NCBI GenBank assembly: GCA_964581605.1
Contig: CAZOPF010000004.1
Coordinates: 48,589 to 112,588 of the forward strand
Source of the DNA: CAADGU01 sp964581605
Lineage (GTDB): Bacteria; Chloroflexota; Anaerolineae; Promineifilales; Promineifilaceae
Reading direction: 5' to 3'
DNA: 64,000 bases
The notes under the pieces were generated by a model. That model had not been told where the DNA came from. It was given only the letters and a program-made list of their open reading frames with translations, and searched no databases. The translations under genes were made by a program, and so were the position numbers. Position 1 is the first letter of the stretch; each line of letters starts with the position of its first letter. This document shows, one piece after another, positions 15,703-25,172 of this stretch.

Positions 15703-17889
15703 TCACCGCAAAAACGCCTCATGCAGCCCGCCATCCACGCTAATAATTTGCCCGGTCGTTTTGCCCAATTTGCGGCTGGTGAGCAGGTAAGCAGCTTCGG
15801 CCTGGTCGGCCAGGGTGATGGGTAACTTCGTCAGTGTGCGTTGGGCATAGAAGTTTGCCAGTTTGTCACGCAGCGCCTCCGTCTCTTCACTCTCGTCAAA
15901 CGGAATCTCATATTTCACCAGGGAGCTGATCACCCGATCACGGGGGAACATGCTGCTACCTTCGACGACGGTGGCCGGGGCCAGCCCGTTGACGCGCACC
16001 AGAGGGGCCAGTTCTATCGCCAGTTCGCGCACCAGATGGTTGGCGGCCGCTTTGCTGGTGTCGTAGGCAACTGAGCCTCTCTTGGCCACGACGGCATTGA
16101 CGCTGGTCGTCAGCACCAGCGTACCCGGTAAACCCTGCACTTCCCAGATTTTGCGCGCTTCTTCGGCCACCAGATAGCTGCCCTTCACGTTTACGGTAAA
16201 AGTCATGTCCCATTGTTCATCGGAAAGCTTGCCTTCTTTGCTGGGCGGCATGAACACGCCGGCCGTGACGATGACATTATCAATGCCGCCGTATGCCAGG
16301 ATGACCTGGCGTAGCATCGCCTGGATGCTGGCACGGTTGGTGATGTCTGCCCCCAGGCCGATGGCCGGGCCACAGGCGGAGATGCCCGTCCCGGCGACGC
16401 CAATACCCAGGCCGTAGGTGTTGGTAAGGGTCACGGCCGTCTCCTTTGCCGCCTCTTCGCTCAAATCCACACACACCACATGCGCCCCCTCTTTAGCCAC
16501 CCGCTGCGCCACTGCCCGGCCAATACCACTGCCCGCGCCCACCACCACCACCACATTCCGTTCCAGTTCCTTTTCCGGCGGCATCCGCCGCAATTTCGCT
16601 TCTTCCAGCAGCCAGTATTCAATGTCAAACGCCTCCTGGCGCGGCAAGCCCTGGTATTGACTGATGGCTTCCGACGCCCGCATCACCTCAATTGCCAGCG
16701 AGTAGAATTCGGCCGTCACCCGGCTCTCGCTCTTGTTTTTGCCCCAGGCAATCAACCCCACGCCAGGAATGAGAATCACCGTCGGATTGGGGTCGCGCAT
16801 CGCCGGAGAATTGGCATGTTTACAGGCTTCGTAGTAGGCGGTGTAATCAGCCCGATACTGCACCAGCCCGATTTCCAGTCTAACCAACAACGTAACAACA
16901 TCTTCCGTTTGTGGATTCCAATCCACATAGAGCGGCTTGATTTTGGTGCGCAGGAAATGGTCGGGGCAGGAAGTGCCCAGTTCCGCCAGACGGGGCGCGT
17001 CGTAGCTGTTCACAAATTGCAATACGCTATCGGTGATATGCACCGTACCTATAAAACGGTTTTGCCCTGAAACCATGCCGCGCAGTTTCGGCAGCAGTTC
17101 CACCAACAGATTTTCTCGTTCCGGCTCCGGCAACGACTGATATTTCGCACCGCCAAAGGTTGCCGCACCTTTGTCGCGGGCAGCGATGTAATCAGCCGCG
17201 CGCTCAATGAGGGTGAGCGTCAATTCATAACATTCCTTGTCGTCATCGGCCCAGTTGATGAGGCCGTGCTGCCCCATAATCAATCCTTTCAGATGTGAGT
17301 TTTTTCGCGCCATCGCCCCCATTTTCAGGCCCAAATCGAAGCCCGGCCGTTGCCAGGCTACCCAGCCGACCTCATCGCCATACACGGCCGTTGTCAGCCG
17401 TTCCTGGTCTTTGCTGGCGGCAATGGCGATAGCGGCAATGGGGTGCATGTGGTCTACGTGCCGGGCAGGGATGAAGCCGTGCAGGGGGGTGTCAATGGAA
17501 CTGGCGCGGGGATTGAGATTGAAGGTGGTGTGGGGGTACATATCCACCATTTGGTCTTCAATCCTGGTCTTAACGCCTTTGATTTCGGCCGCATCGTAAA
17601 TGGCTTGCAGAGAGAGCAACTTATTCATGTAAAGCGAGGCGAAGTTGGCGCGGGTGCTGGTGCGCAAATCGCCGCCGGAGCCTTTGACCCAGAGCACGTC
17701 TACTTCCTCTCCGGTGAGCGGATCGGTCATGTTAATTTTGGCGGAAGTGTTGCCACCGCCGGTGTTGGTGATGCGCTGGTCATCGCCCAGGATGTTGGAA
17801 CGATAACGCAGCCGCTCGATGGGATCGAGCGCATCAGCTATGGCGTCGTCCCAACTGTAAGTTACGTGTTTATAGGTTTTTCTAGACAT
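15703..17889 (-). CDS. rhaE: Bifunctional rhamnulose-1-phosphate aldolase / lactaldehyde dehydrogenase (RhaE type)
   Basis: 728 residues, the usual length of this fusion. Residues 1-430 are a class II aldolase that splits rhamnulose 1-phosphate into dihydroxyacetone phosphate and lactaldehyde; the metal site is suggested by RHVDHMHP and GQHGL. Residues about 455-728 are an SDR with VVGAGSGIG, TSVNAV and YDTSK, which handles the lactaldehyde. The combination is known from rhamnose operons of Bacillus, Rhizobium and Chloroflexota. It is the furthest-downstream gene of the rhamnose run here and starts 11 bases after the tandem aldolase stop, so the two are co-transcribed. Confidence 0.93.
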   Translation of the reverse strand: MSRKTYKHVTYSWDDAIADALDPIERLRYRSNILGDDQRITNTGGGNTSAKINMTDPLTGEEVDVLWVKGSGGDLRTSTRANFASLYMNKLLSLQAIYDAAEIKGVKTRIEDQMVDMYPHTTFNLNPRASSIDTPLHGFIPARHVDHMHPIAAIAIAASKDQERLTTAVYGDEVGWVAWQRPGFDLGLKMGAMARKNSHLKGLIMGQHGLINWADDDKECYELTLTLIERAADYIAARDKGAATFGGAKYQSLPEPERENLLVELLPKLRGMVSGQNRFIGTVHITDSVLQFVNSYDAPRLAELGTSCPDHFLRTKIKPLYVDWNPQTEDVVTLLVRLEIGLVQYRADYTAYYEACKHANSPAMRDPNPTVILIPGVGLIAWGKNKSESRVTAEFYSLAIEVMRASEAISQYQGLPRQEAFDIEYWLLEEAKLRRMPPEKELERNVVVVVGAGSGIGRAVAQRVAKEGAHVVCVDLSEEAAKETAVTLTNTYGLGIGVAGTGISACGPAIGLGADITNRASIQAMLRQVILAYGGIDNVIVTAGVFMPPSKEGKLSDEQWDMTFTVNVKGSYLVAEEARKIWEVQGLPGTLVLTTSVNAVVAKRGSVAYDTSKAAANHLVRELAIELAPLVRVNGLAPATVVEGSSMFPRDRVISSLVKYEIPFDESEETEALRDKLANFYAQRTLTKLPITLADQAEAAYLLTSRKLGKTTGQIISVDGGLHEAFLR

Positions 17890-17900
17890 GTTTTCCTTTT

Positions 17901-19187
17901 CTAAACCAGCCTAAAGGCAGTTTCTAAATCGTGGATTTCGGTGTTGCCGATGGGGACGTGGGGGCCGAGTACGGCCGTGTCTATCAACGATTTCGCGCTA
18001 AATTCGGCCACTTCCAACCGGTCGAAGGCGTTCAAAACGTCCGTGCCCACCGTCAGCACACAATCATTCTGCACCAGCAGCACTGGCTGGCGCAGCGACA
18101 CCGTTTCGGCCAGCTTTTCCGGCACCGTGTAAAGGGTACGAAAAGGCAATTTGGGAATGTCCCGCAGCAGGATATAACTTTCGGGAATGGTGCGTGAATG
18201 GAAGGGAACGGCCGTGATCGCATACGCGGCGGCGTTGGGCGATTGCGCCGTCATCACGCAGTGGATGTCCGGCTGAGCGGCATAGATCGCCTGGTGCAAA
18301 TTGACGGCGCGGCTGGGCAGTTTGCCTGTTTCACGGGCACCGTGGCGAATGAGGACAATGTCTACGGCCGTCAGACCGCGCCGGTCTTGTCCGGTGGGGG
18401 TAATGAGAAAACTGCCCTCATCCAGCCGGGCGGAAACGACACCAGCCGTGCTGATCATCAACTGCCGGTCGCAGGCGCGATGCACAATCTCCACGATTTG
18501 CTGGCGCAGTTCACGCTCGCGGCTGCTGTGGCCGGTGGGCACAAATTCGGGCAGCAGGTGGCCGCGACTGTCAAACAAGTTCAGTTCGGCCGGAGACAGC
18601 AATTGCACCTCGCCCAACGCCCGTGCGCGGATGAGGGTGCGGGCGCAAAAGTCCAGCGTCTCCAATTTTTGAAAGGCATCCAGCAAAGTAGACCCGGCGG
18701 CCGCCATGCCATGATTTTCCAGAATGACGATGTTGTACCCCTCGGCAAAGGTGGCGGCGATGTTGGCCCCCAGTTGTTCGCTGCCGGGCAGGGCGTAGGG
18801 AGCATAGCCGACCGGGCCGCAAACACGGTTGGCCTGGGGGATGATGCGCGTGTCCGGCACTTCACGCACAATACTGAAGGAGACGAGGGCGGGCGGATGG
18901 GCATGGACGATGGCCCGCAAATCGGGCCGCTGCCGGTAAATGGCGCGGTGAAAGGGGAATTCGGAGGAGGGTTTGTGTGGCCCGGTGATTTTGCCGTTGG
19001 TGTGGATGCGCATGATGTCACGCGGGGCCAGTTTGCCTTTGTCAATGCCGGATGGGGTGATCCAGATGTCGCCGTCCTCGTCCTGGATGGAAAGGTTGCC
19101 ACCGCTGAGGGTGGTCAGGCCGCTGTGGTAAATGCGGTTCATAATGGCAATCAACTGGTCGCGGGGGGGGAGGAGATCGAAATTCAT
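17901..19187 (-). CDS. Tandem class II aldolase/adducin protein, second domain degenerate
   Basis: 428 residues holding two aldolase-II domains. The first (residues 1-205) has the expected metal site: HAHPP near 97-101 and LENHGMAAAG near 155-164, plus the family N-terminal GLTTLSGGNLS. The second (about 220-428) follows the same fold (STAGVVSARL, ITPTGQDRRGL) but the HxH position reads TAQSP and the ENHG position reads QNDCV, so its metal site is gone. It may serve structure or regulation. The ATG at 19187 is preferred over the longer frame, whose extra N-terminus is translated repeat DNA. Between rhaB and rhaE, it likely acts on a rhamnose-pathway intermediate. Substrate unknown. Confidence 0.85.
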   Translation of the reverse strand: MNFDLLPPRDQLIAIMNRIYHSGLTTLSGGNLSIQDEDGDIWITPSGIDKGKLAPRDIMRIHTNGKITGPHKPSSEFPFHRAIYRQRPDLRAIVHAHPPALVSFSIVREVPDTRIIPQANRVCGPVGYAPYALPGSEQLGANIAATFAEGYNIVILENHGMAAAGSTLLDAFQKLETLDFCARTLIRARALGEVQLLSPAELNLFDSRGHLLPEFVPTGHSSRERELRQQIVEIVHRACDRQLMISTAGVVSARLDEGSFLITPTGQDRRGLTAVDIVLIRHGARETGKLPSRAVNLHQAIYAAQPDIHCVMTAQSPNAAAYAITAVPFHSRTIPESYILLRDIPKLPFRTLYTVPEKLAETVSLRQPVLLVQNDCVLTVGTDVLNAFDRLEVAEFSAKSLIDTAVLGPHVPIGNTEIHDLETAFRLV

Positions 19188-19201
19188 GGGGAATGTGTTT
19201 T

Positions 19202-19264
19202 GAGATTGAGAGATTAGGAGATTAAGAGATTGAATCTCCCAATCTCCTAATCTCTCAATCTCCC
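19202..19264. repeat. Palindrome of GGAGATTA-type tandem repeats overlapping the rhaB stop
   Basis: Runs of GAGATTGA/GAGATTAG face TCAATCTC/CTAATCTC. On the minus strand the run begins inside the last codons of rhaB (GGAGATTGA gives Gly-Asp-stop) and fills the space to the next gene. Confidence 0.9.
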
Positions 19265-20661
19265 TTAGCCGGTTCATACTTTTTCAGTTCTGCCATTTCG
19301 GCCACAATCTGGCGCGCCTGGTGCAGGTCGCTAATTTCGCCCAGGCTGATGAGCTGCACCAGGGCGTTGCCGATGACGGTGGCTTCAATGGGGCCAGCGA
19401 TGACGGGCAGGCCGGTGGCATCGGCCGTGAGTTGGTTGAGCAGGTCGTTCTGGCTGCCGCCGCCAACGATGTGAATGGTTGAGACGGTGCGCCCGGACAC
19501 GGCCGTCAACTCCTGTAGCACCTGGCGATAGGCCAGAGCCAGGCTTTCCAGCACACAACGAACGAGTGCCCCCTTGCTTGCCGGGATGGGTTGGCCGGTC
19601 TGGCGGCAAAGCTCGCGGATGCGCTGCGGGTGGTCACCAGGGGGGAGGAAAACAGGGTCGTTGGGGTTAAAGACGGCCGTAGCGGATTCCTCCTTTGCCA
19701 TTTCCACCAGTTCAGCATAGGTGTGCCGTTGGCCTTCCGCTTCCCAGGTAGCCCGGCACTGCTGCAAAATCCACAAGCCCATCACATTTTTCAGCAACCG
19801 GTATGTGCCGTAAACACCACCTTCGTTGGTGATGTTGGCGGCTAACGCTGCGGCCGTCAGAATGGGCCGTTCCACTTCCAGCCCCACCAGACTCCACGTG
19901 CCGCTGCTGATGTAGGCAAAGTCGGCCGTTTGGGTGGGTACAGCCACGGCTGGCACAGCCGCCACTGCACTGCCCGTATCATGGCAGGCGGGGGCGATGA
20001 CGGGAATGCCCTCATACGTGCCCAGGCGGGTGCCCGACGGCACAATGTCGGGGAAGATGGTAAAGGGGATGTCCAGCCGGGACATGAGGTCGGTGGCCCA
20101 ACGGCCGTGACTCGGATTGAACAATTGTGTGGTGGTGGCGTTGCTGAATTCGCACACCTTCACACCCGTCAGCCAGAAGTTGAGCAGGTCGGGGATGGTT
20201 AAAAACGTACCGGCAATTTGCAATTGGGGCGATTTGCTATCCACCAGGCTGAGTAGCTGGTAAAGGGTGTTGATGGGCATAAACTGGATGCCGGTTTGGG
20301 CAAAAATTTCGGCCTGGGGCACCCTGGCAAAAGCGCGTTCCATCATGCCGGTGGTACGGCCGTCGCGGTAATGCACGGGGTTGCCAATCAGGTTGTCTTG
20401 CCTGTCCAGCAGGGCAAAATCCACGCCCCAGGTATCCACGCCGATGCTGGCGGGCTGGTGCGCCTTCCCCTTTTCGATGCCCGTTTGAATGTCGCGCCAG
20501 AGGTGGAGGATGTCCCAATAGAGGGTGTGGTGGACGGTGACGGCCGTGTTGGGGAAGCGGTGGAGTTCTTGGAGGTGGAGGGTACGGCCGTCGAAATGCA
20601 CTGCCATCACCCGCCCCGACTCCGCACCTATATCTACCGCTAAAACTGTTTTCTGAGCCAT
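19255..20661 (-). CDS. rhaB: Rhamnulokinase
   Basis: 468 residues of the FGGY sugar-kinase family. It phosphorylates L-rhamnulose with ATP to give rhamnulose 1-phosphate. Visible: the N-terminal phosphate loop VDIGAESGRVMA, GVDTWGVDFALLD with the catalytic Asp region, HYRDGRT, the ATP-domain SSGTWSLVG and HIVGGGSQNDLLNQLTAD. The length is slightly less than E. coli RhaB (489). The last residues (AKGD) and the stop come from a palindromic repeat. It is followed by the tandem aldolase and rhaE. A toxin-antitoxin pair is transcribed away from its start, so rhaB is split from rhaA and must have its own promoter or depend on read-through. Confidence 0.95.
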   Translation of the reverse strand: MAQKTVLAVDIGAESGRVMAVHFDGRTLHLQELHRFPNTAVTVHHTLYWDILHLWRDIQTGIEKGKAHQPASIGVDTWGVDFALLDRQDNLIGNPVHYRDGRTTGMMERAFARVPQAEIFAQTGIQFMPINTLYQLLSLVDSKSPQLQIAGTFLTIPDLLNFWLTGVKVCEFSNATTTQLFNPSHGRWATDLMSRLDIPFTIFPDIVPSGTRLGTYEGIPVIAPACHDTGSAVAAVPAVAVPTQTADFAYISSGTWSLVGLEVERPILTAAALAANITNEGGVYGTYRLLKNVMGLWILQQCRATWEAEGQRHTYAELVEMAKEESATAVFNPNDPVFLPPGDHPQRIRELCRQTGQPIPASKGALVRCVLESLALAYRQVLQELTAVSGRTVSTIHIVGGGSQNDLLNQLTADATGLPVIAGPIEATVIGNALVQLISLGEISDLHQARQIVAEMAELKKYEPAKGD

Positions 20662-20679
20662 TTCAACCTATGTTATAAT
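20651..20679 (+). promoter_or_regulatory. Extended -10 promoter for the PIN toxin-antitoxin pair
   Basis: TATAAT at 20674-20679 is preceded by TGT (extended -10). A weak -35 (TTCTGA, 20651-20656) lies 17 bases upstream. AAGGAG at 20690-20695 precedes the antitoxin ATG by 7 bases. The promoter overlaps the start of rhaB on the other strand. Confidence 0.65.
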
Positions 20680-20702
20680 GTCCGTCATCAAGGAGTAAGC
20701 TA

Positions 20703-20993
20703 ATGTTTGAATTGAAACTAGATGCTCATATTGTTGATGGGAAAATCGAAATCTCCGAAGAACAACGTCAGGAGTTGAATGCCATTAAAAATGGTGCGCC
20801 TGTGGAAGTGATACTGCGAGCCGATGATCTGCAAGTCAGTCATAAGGAATCTAGTCAACGGGATATTCTTCAAGAAATGGCCGAACGTGGTTATGATTCG
20901 ATTATTGACTATCTTCTCGATTACCCATTGCGTATTGAAGGGACCTATTTAACCAGAGATGAACTATATTCTGGAAAACGATTTGGCGACTAA
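20703..20993 (+). CDS. Antitoxin of a PIN-type toxin-antitoxin pair
   Basis: A 96-residue protein. The N-terminal part (LKLDAHIVDGKIEISEEQRQEL) looks like the AbrB/SpoVT-like or small beta-fold antitoxins that precede PIN toxins. The C-terminal part (YDSIIDYLLDYPLRIEG...LTRDELYSGKRFGD) is the short toxin-neutralising tail. The stop is one base before the toxin start, so translation is coupled. Strong RBS and extended -10 promoter are present. Codon usage is AT-rich compared with neighbours, a sign of recent arrival. Family is inferred mostly from the partner gene. Confidence 0.75.
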   Translation: MFELKLDAHIVDGKIEISEEQRQELNAIKNGAPVEVILRADDLQVSHKESSQRDILQEMAERGYDSIIDYLLDYPLRIEGTYLTRDELYSGKRFGD

Positions 20994-20994
20994 C

Positions 20995-21402
20995 ATGATC
21001 TTTCTTGACTCAAACATCTGGCTTTATGCCTTGCTGCCAAATCAAAACGTTGCGAATTCATCTCTAGCCCAAGGGCTTATCAAAAATAACAGCGACCTGA
21101 TTGTTCTGAGTAACCAGGTTATTATTGAAGTCGCGGCTAATATGCTACGGAAAGGCAAATTCGACGAGCCTGAAATCGCTAAATTCATCCAGAATGCCTA
21201 TCAAGACTACCCCGTGATTGATGTCTCCAAAACGATCATGCTACAGGCTTCAAAACTTCGTACAAAGTATAGCTTTTCATATTTTGATAGCCTGATTGTC
21301 TCGGCTGCTCTGGAAGCCAGGGCAACTACCTTGTACTCGGAAGATATGCACCATGGGCTTGTGGTAGAGAACCAGCTAACCATTGTTAATCCGTTCATCT
21401 GA
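20995..21402 (+). CDS. PIN-domain toxin (VapC-like ribonuclease)
   Basis: 135 residues, typical of VapC toxins, which cleave RNA with a metal ion held by acidic residues. The start MIFLDSNIWLYALL gives D5; VIIEVAANML gives the conserved Glu; FDSLIVSAAL and YSEDMHHG give the later acidic residues. The ATG at 20995 is chosen over one 12 codons upstream because it makes the normal PIN N-terminus and is one base from the antitoxin stop. Its own stop abuts the stop of the convergent rhaA with no spacing. Base composition is AT-rich against the surrounding rhamnose genes. Confidence 0.9.
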   Translation: MIFLDSNIWLYALLPNQNVANSSLAQGLIKNNSDLIVLSNQVIIEVAANMLRKGKFDEPEIAKFIQNAYQDYPVIDVSKTIMLQASKLRTKYSFSYFDSLIVSAALEARATTLYSEDMHHGLVVENQLTIVNPFI

Positions 21403-22674
21403 TTAGCGTTGTGCCAGAACGGTTTTCTCGTAAGCGCGAATGTCGTCTATGAAGGCATAGCCGATGGGGACGTTTTGTTGGTGGCAGTAGAAATCCCACA
21501 CGGCCGTACCCGGCAACCCCTTCACCTCCTCCATTAACGCCAGCCGCCCCGTCAAATCACCATTGTTTTCCAGTTCACGTAGCATGGCCGTCGGCTCCAG
21601 CAGGGCCATAAGCAAGGCACGCAGGGCATTACGTGTGCCAATTGTCCAGGCCGCCACCCGGTTGATGCTGGCATCAAAAAAGTCCAGGCCCATGTGTACC
21701 CGATCTAGAAAATCGCCGCGCACAATTTCCTGCATGGTCGCCTGCAAATCGTCGTTCAAAATGACCACGTGGTCGCTGTCCCAACGCACCCCCCGGCTGA
21801 CGTGCAGCAGCAGTTCCGGCACATACAGCAAGGTGGAGGAGATTTTGTCGGCGATGCTTTCGGTGGGGTGAAAATGGCCCGCATCCAGGCACAGTAATAC
21901 CTGCTTTTGCACGGCATACCCCAGATAAAATTCATGCGAACCGACCACGTAACTTTCAGAGCCGAGGCCAAATAGTTTGCTTTCAACGGCGTCCAGGTTG
22001 TGCTGCGGGTTAATCGGTGGGGCCAGGATTTTGTCCAGCGAATCGCGCAGGCGTTGGCGGGGGGCCAGGCGGTCGGCGGGGGTGTCTTTAGTGCCGTCGG
22101 GAATCCAGATGTTGGTCACGGCCGTGCAGCCCAACTCACGCCCAAAATAAGCGCCAATCTCGCGGCAGGCGATACAATGCTCAATCCAAAACTGGCGTAT
22201 GCCCGCGTCCGGGTGCGAGAGCGTAAAACCATCATCGGCCAGCGGATGAGAGAAGCAAGTGGGGTTGAAATCCAGCCCGTGCCCGTTTTCTTTGGCCCAG
22301 GCCACCCAATTGGCAAAATGCTCCGGCTGAATTTCATTGCGTGGTACTTTTTTGTCCGCTTCCAGGTAAATAGCGTGCAGGTTCAGGCGGTGTGTACCAG
22401 GGATAAGGCTGTAGGCTTTGTCCAAATCCTGGCGCAGTTGCACGGCCGTGCGTGCCTTCCCTGGATAATTCCCCGTGGCCATAATCCCGCCGCTCAAGCC
22501 ACGGTCTGGATCCTCAAACCCACCCACATCATCCCCCTGCCAGCAGTGCAGGCTGATGGGGATGGCAGTTAATCGGGCTATCGCCTGGTCACAATCCACG
22601 CCCAAAGCCGCATACCGCTCCTGTGCCAGGCCATATGCTTGCTCAATTTGTGTCGTCGTTGGCTGTTTGTTCAT
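21403..22674 (-). CDS. rhaA: L-rhamnose isomerase
   Basis: 423 residues, nearly the same as E. coli RhaA (419), with matching sequence throughout: HCWQGDDVGGFE, GGIMATGNYPGKA, RLNLHAIYLE, LDFNPTCFSHP, NIWIPDGTKD, CLDAGHFHPTE (metal-binding), and LDFFDASINR. It interconverts L-rhamnose and L-rhamnulose in the cytosol with manganese or zinc. It lies downstream of the mutarotase gene on the same strand, 121 bases away. The spacer after it (to rhaB) has been taken by the PIN toxin-antitoxin pair. Strong call. Confidence 0.97.
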   Translation of the reverse strand: MNKQPTTTQIEQAYGLAQERYAALGVDCDQAIARLTAIPISLHCWQGDDVGGFEDPDRGLSGGIMATGNYPGKARTAVQLRQDLDKAYSLIPGTHRLNLHAIYLEADKKVPRNEIQPEHFANWVAWAKENGHGLDFNPTCFSHPLADDGFTLSHPDAGIRQFWIEHCIACREIGAYFGRELGCTAVTNIWIPDGTKDTPADRLAPRQRLRDSLDKILAPPINPQHNLDAVESKLFGLGSESYVVGSHEFYLGYAVQKQVLLCLDAGHFHPTESIADKISSTLLYVPELLLHVSRGVRWDSDHVVILNDDLQATMQEIVRGDFLDRVHMGLDFFDASINRVAAWTIGTRNALRALLMALLEPTAMLRELENNGDLTGRLALMEEVKGLPGTAVWDFYCHQQNVPIGYAFIDDIRAYEKTVLAQR

Positions 22675-22795
22675 TGTTACCGTCCTAAAATTTTAACGCA
22701 AAGACGCAGAGGCGCAGGGAAGTACAAGGGTTAGAGACAACATAAAAGTCAGCGGAAATCTTTAATATCCGCGTTCATCCGCGTCCTATTATTTC

Positions 22796-23119
22796 CTAAT
22801 CCAGATGAAACAGTTCTACCAATTCCACCATCATCTTATCCGCATGGCTGCCGTCAGCCGATTCAAAAAAGGGGGCCATGAACGCTTGCCATTGGGCGTT
22901 GATTGGCTCTTGAGCCATGCCGTCCAGCGCGGACTGAAAGCTGTGCGGCGTTTCAAAGTAACCAAACAGCAGGCCATCCGGCCGTATGAAAAGGGAGTAA
23001 TTATGCCAGCCTGTCCGCCGCAGCGCGGCCAACATCTCCGGCCATACTTGCTCATGGTGCTTTTTGTACTCCTCTATTTTGTCCTCTTTGACTTTTAACA
23101 AAAACCCGACTCGTTTCAT
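22796..23119 (-). CDS. rhaM: L-rhamnose mutarotase
   Basis: 107 residues, the standard RhaM/RhaU length (about 104). It interconverts the alpha and beta anomers of L-rhamnose, speeding entry into the isomerase. Family motifs are plain: KRVGFLLKVKEDKIEEYKKHHEQVWPEML, then GWHNYSLF, GYFET and a C-terminal VELVELFHLD (family usually xxxMEEVFHLD). It lies between a URO-D-like gene and rhaA on the same strand. TTAAGGAAG sits just before the start. Confidence 0.95.
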   Translation of the reverse strand: MKRVGFLLKVKEDKIEEYKKHHEQVWPEMLAALRRTGWHNYSLFIRPDGLLFGYFETPHSFQSALDGMAQEPINAQWQAFMAPFFESADGSHADKMMVELVELFHLD

Positions 23120-23176
23120 CGTTAACTTCCTTAAGAGTACAACGGATTCTGGAATGAATGGATAAATTTCTTAATC

Positions 23177-24144
<968 letters not shown>

Positions 24145-24157
<13 letters not shown>

Positions 24158-24200
24158 TGTTCACTGCTCACTGTTCACTGCTCACTATTCACTGCTTACT
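24145..24200. repeat. GTGAACA/GTGAGCA tandem array bridging two genes
   Basis: Heptamer array AGTGAGC/AGTGAAC on the minus strand. It supplies the TAA stop of the upstream fragment (GAG TAA GCAGTG) and the GTG start of the URO-D-like gene, and fills all 38 bases between. Related palindromes are at 42460-42536 and 45787-45853. Confidence 0.85.
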
Positions 24201-24804
24201 CCTCTTCCCGCAACTGCAACATCTCATCCCACGTCGCCATGTCCAGCCCGGCCACAAAGCCGCTGTGGAAGCGCTCCAGATAAAGCTGATCCCACACTGG
24301 CACGATGGTTTGAATTTCCGGCGGCAAGCCCTGGATGATTTCCGCATAGGCATGTTCCAGCAGCCGATAACCAGAGGTGGGCGAAACGGCAAAACGGGGA
24401 TGCGGTTTAATGATTCCGTCGGCCACCGTCGTCTCATCCAACACATCGCTCATCTGGTGCAGCAGTTCCAGTTTGCGCTCCCAGCCGGTTGTCAGTTGTA
24501 CTGCTTCTTCAACCAGGGGCAGCAGCGGGTCAGCCAGCCGGGGCAGCCGGGCAAAGTAGGCCATCAGCCATTTGTCGTAGGGGAAGTATTGTTTGTCCAG
24601 CAAAAAGGCCAGTTGGATGCCCAACCGAATGGCGTTGCTGAAGCGGGTGGTAGCATAAAAGTCGTTCCCGCGCAGGATGGCCCGTTTGAGCGCATAGGTG
24701 CCCATACCCGAAAAGTACCGGCACCAATGGGCGATGCGCCGCCGCCGTACCGGTTCGGGGTAATAGGCGGCCAGGGTCTGACAAAGGCGGAAAAGACCGT
24801 CCAT
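24196..24804 (-). pseudogene. C-terminal fragment of a DUF4037-like protein
   Basis: About 215 residues if read from the junction at about 24840; the first ATG is at 24804. The sequence (RRIAHWCRYFSGMGTYALKRAILR, ADGIIKPHPRFAVSPTSGYRLLEHAYAEI, VWDQLYLERFHSG) is what I recall of the C-terminal half of DUF4037 proteins, which carry an N-terminal nucleotidyltransferase-like domain. That domain is missing here. In-frame homology (EWGTGFRAAYAMDG) continues upstream of the ATG until it meets ABC permease sequence in another frame. So this is a 5'-truncated gene created by a deletion or an assembly join. The stop codon comes from a tandem repeat. Confidence 0.65.
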
Positions 24805-25172
24805 TGCGTAGGCAGCCCGGAAACCAGTACCCCATTCACCGCGCCCATCAATGCGCCCACGCCGATTGCCAGCAGGACGGCCGTAGCCGGGGCCATCTCA
24901 TTATTCCGGGCCAACTGCGTGCCCACAAAATAAGCCGTAAACCCGACAATTGAACCCACCGACAGGTCAATGTTGCGCGTCAGCACCACCAACGTCATGC
25001 CCACGGCCACCACAGCAATCAGAGCAACGCTGGTACTGATGCGGTTAAATAGCCGGGCGTTGTAATAACTCTCAATTTGCGAACCAAAAAAGAGGATGAC
25101 CAGAATGATGATTACTACCAGGCTCAGTTCGCGGATTTGTTCGGGGCGTAAGCGGCGTTTGATGCTATTCAT
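24564..25172 (-). pseudogene. Sugar ABC transporter permease (RhaP/RbsC type), truncated after about 114 residues
   Basis: The first 110-120 residues are a normal permease of the ribose/rhamnose class: basic start (MNSIKRRLRPEQ), a first helix, RISTSVALIAVVAVGMTLVVLTRNIDLSVGS (the signature of this class), then GALMGAVNG. After about residue 114 the frame runs through DUF4037-type DNA in the wrong frame and yields low-similarity sequence to 24564. Intact members have about 330 residues and ten helices, so this product could not work. It overlaps the ATPase stop by four bases (ATGA), as in intact operons. The rest of the permease, a second permease and a binding protein, all expected here, are absent. 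Confidence 0.75.
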
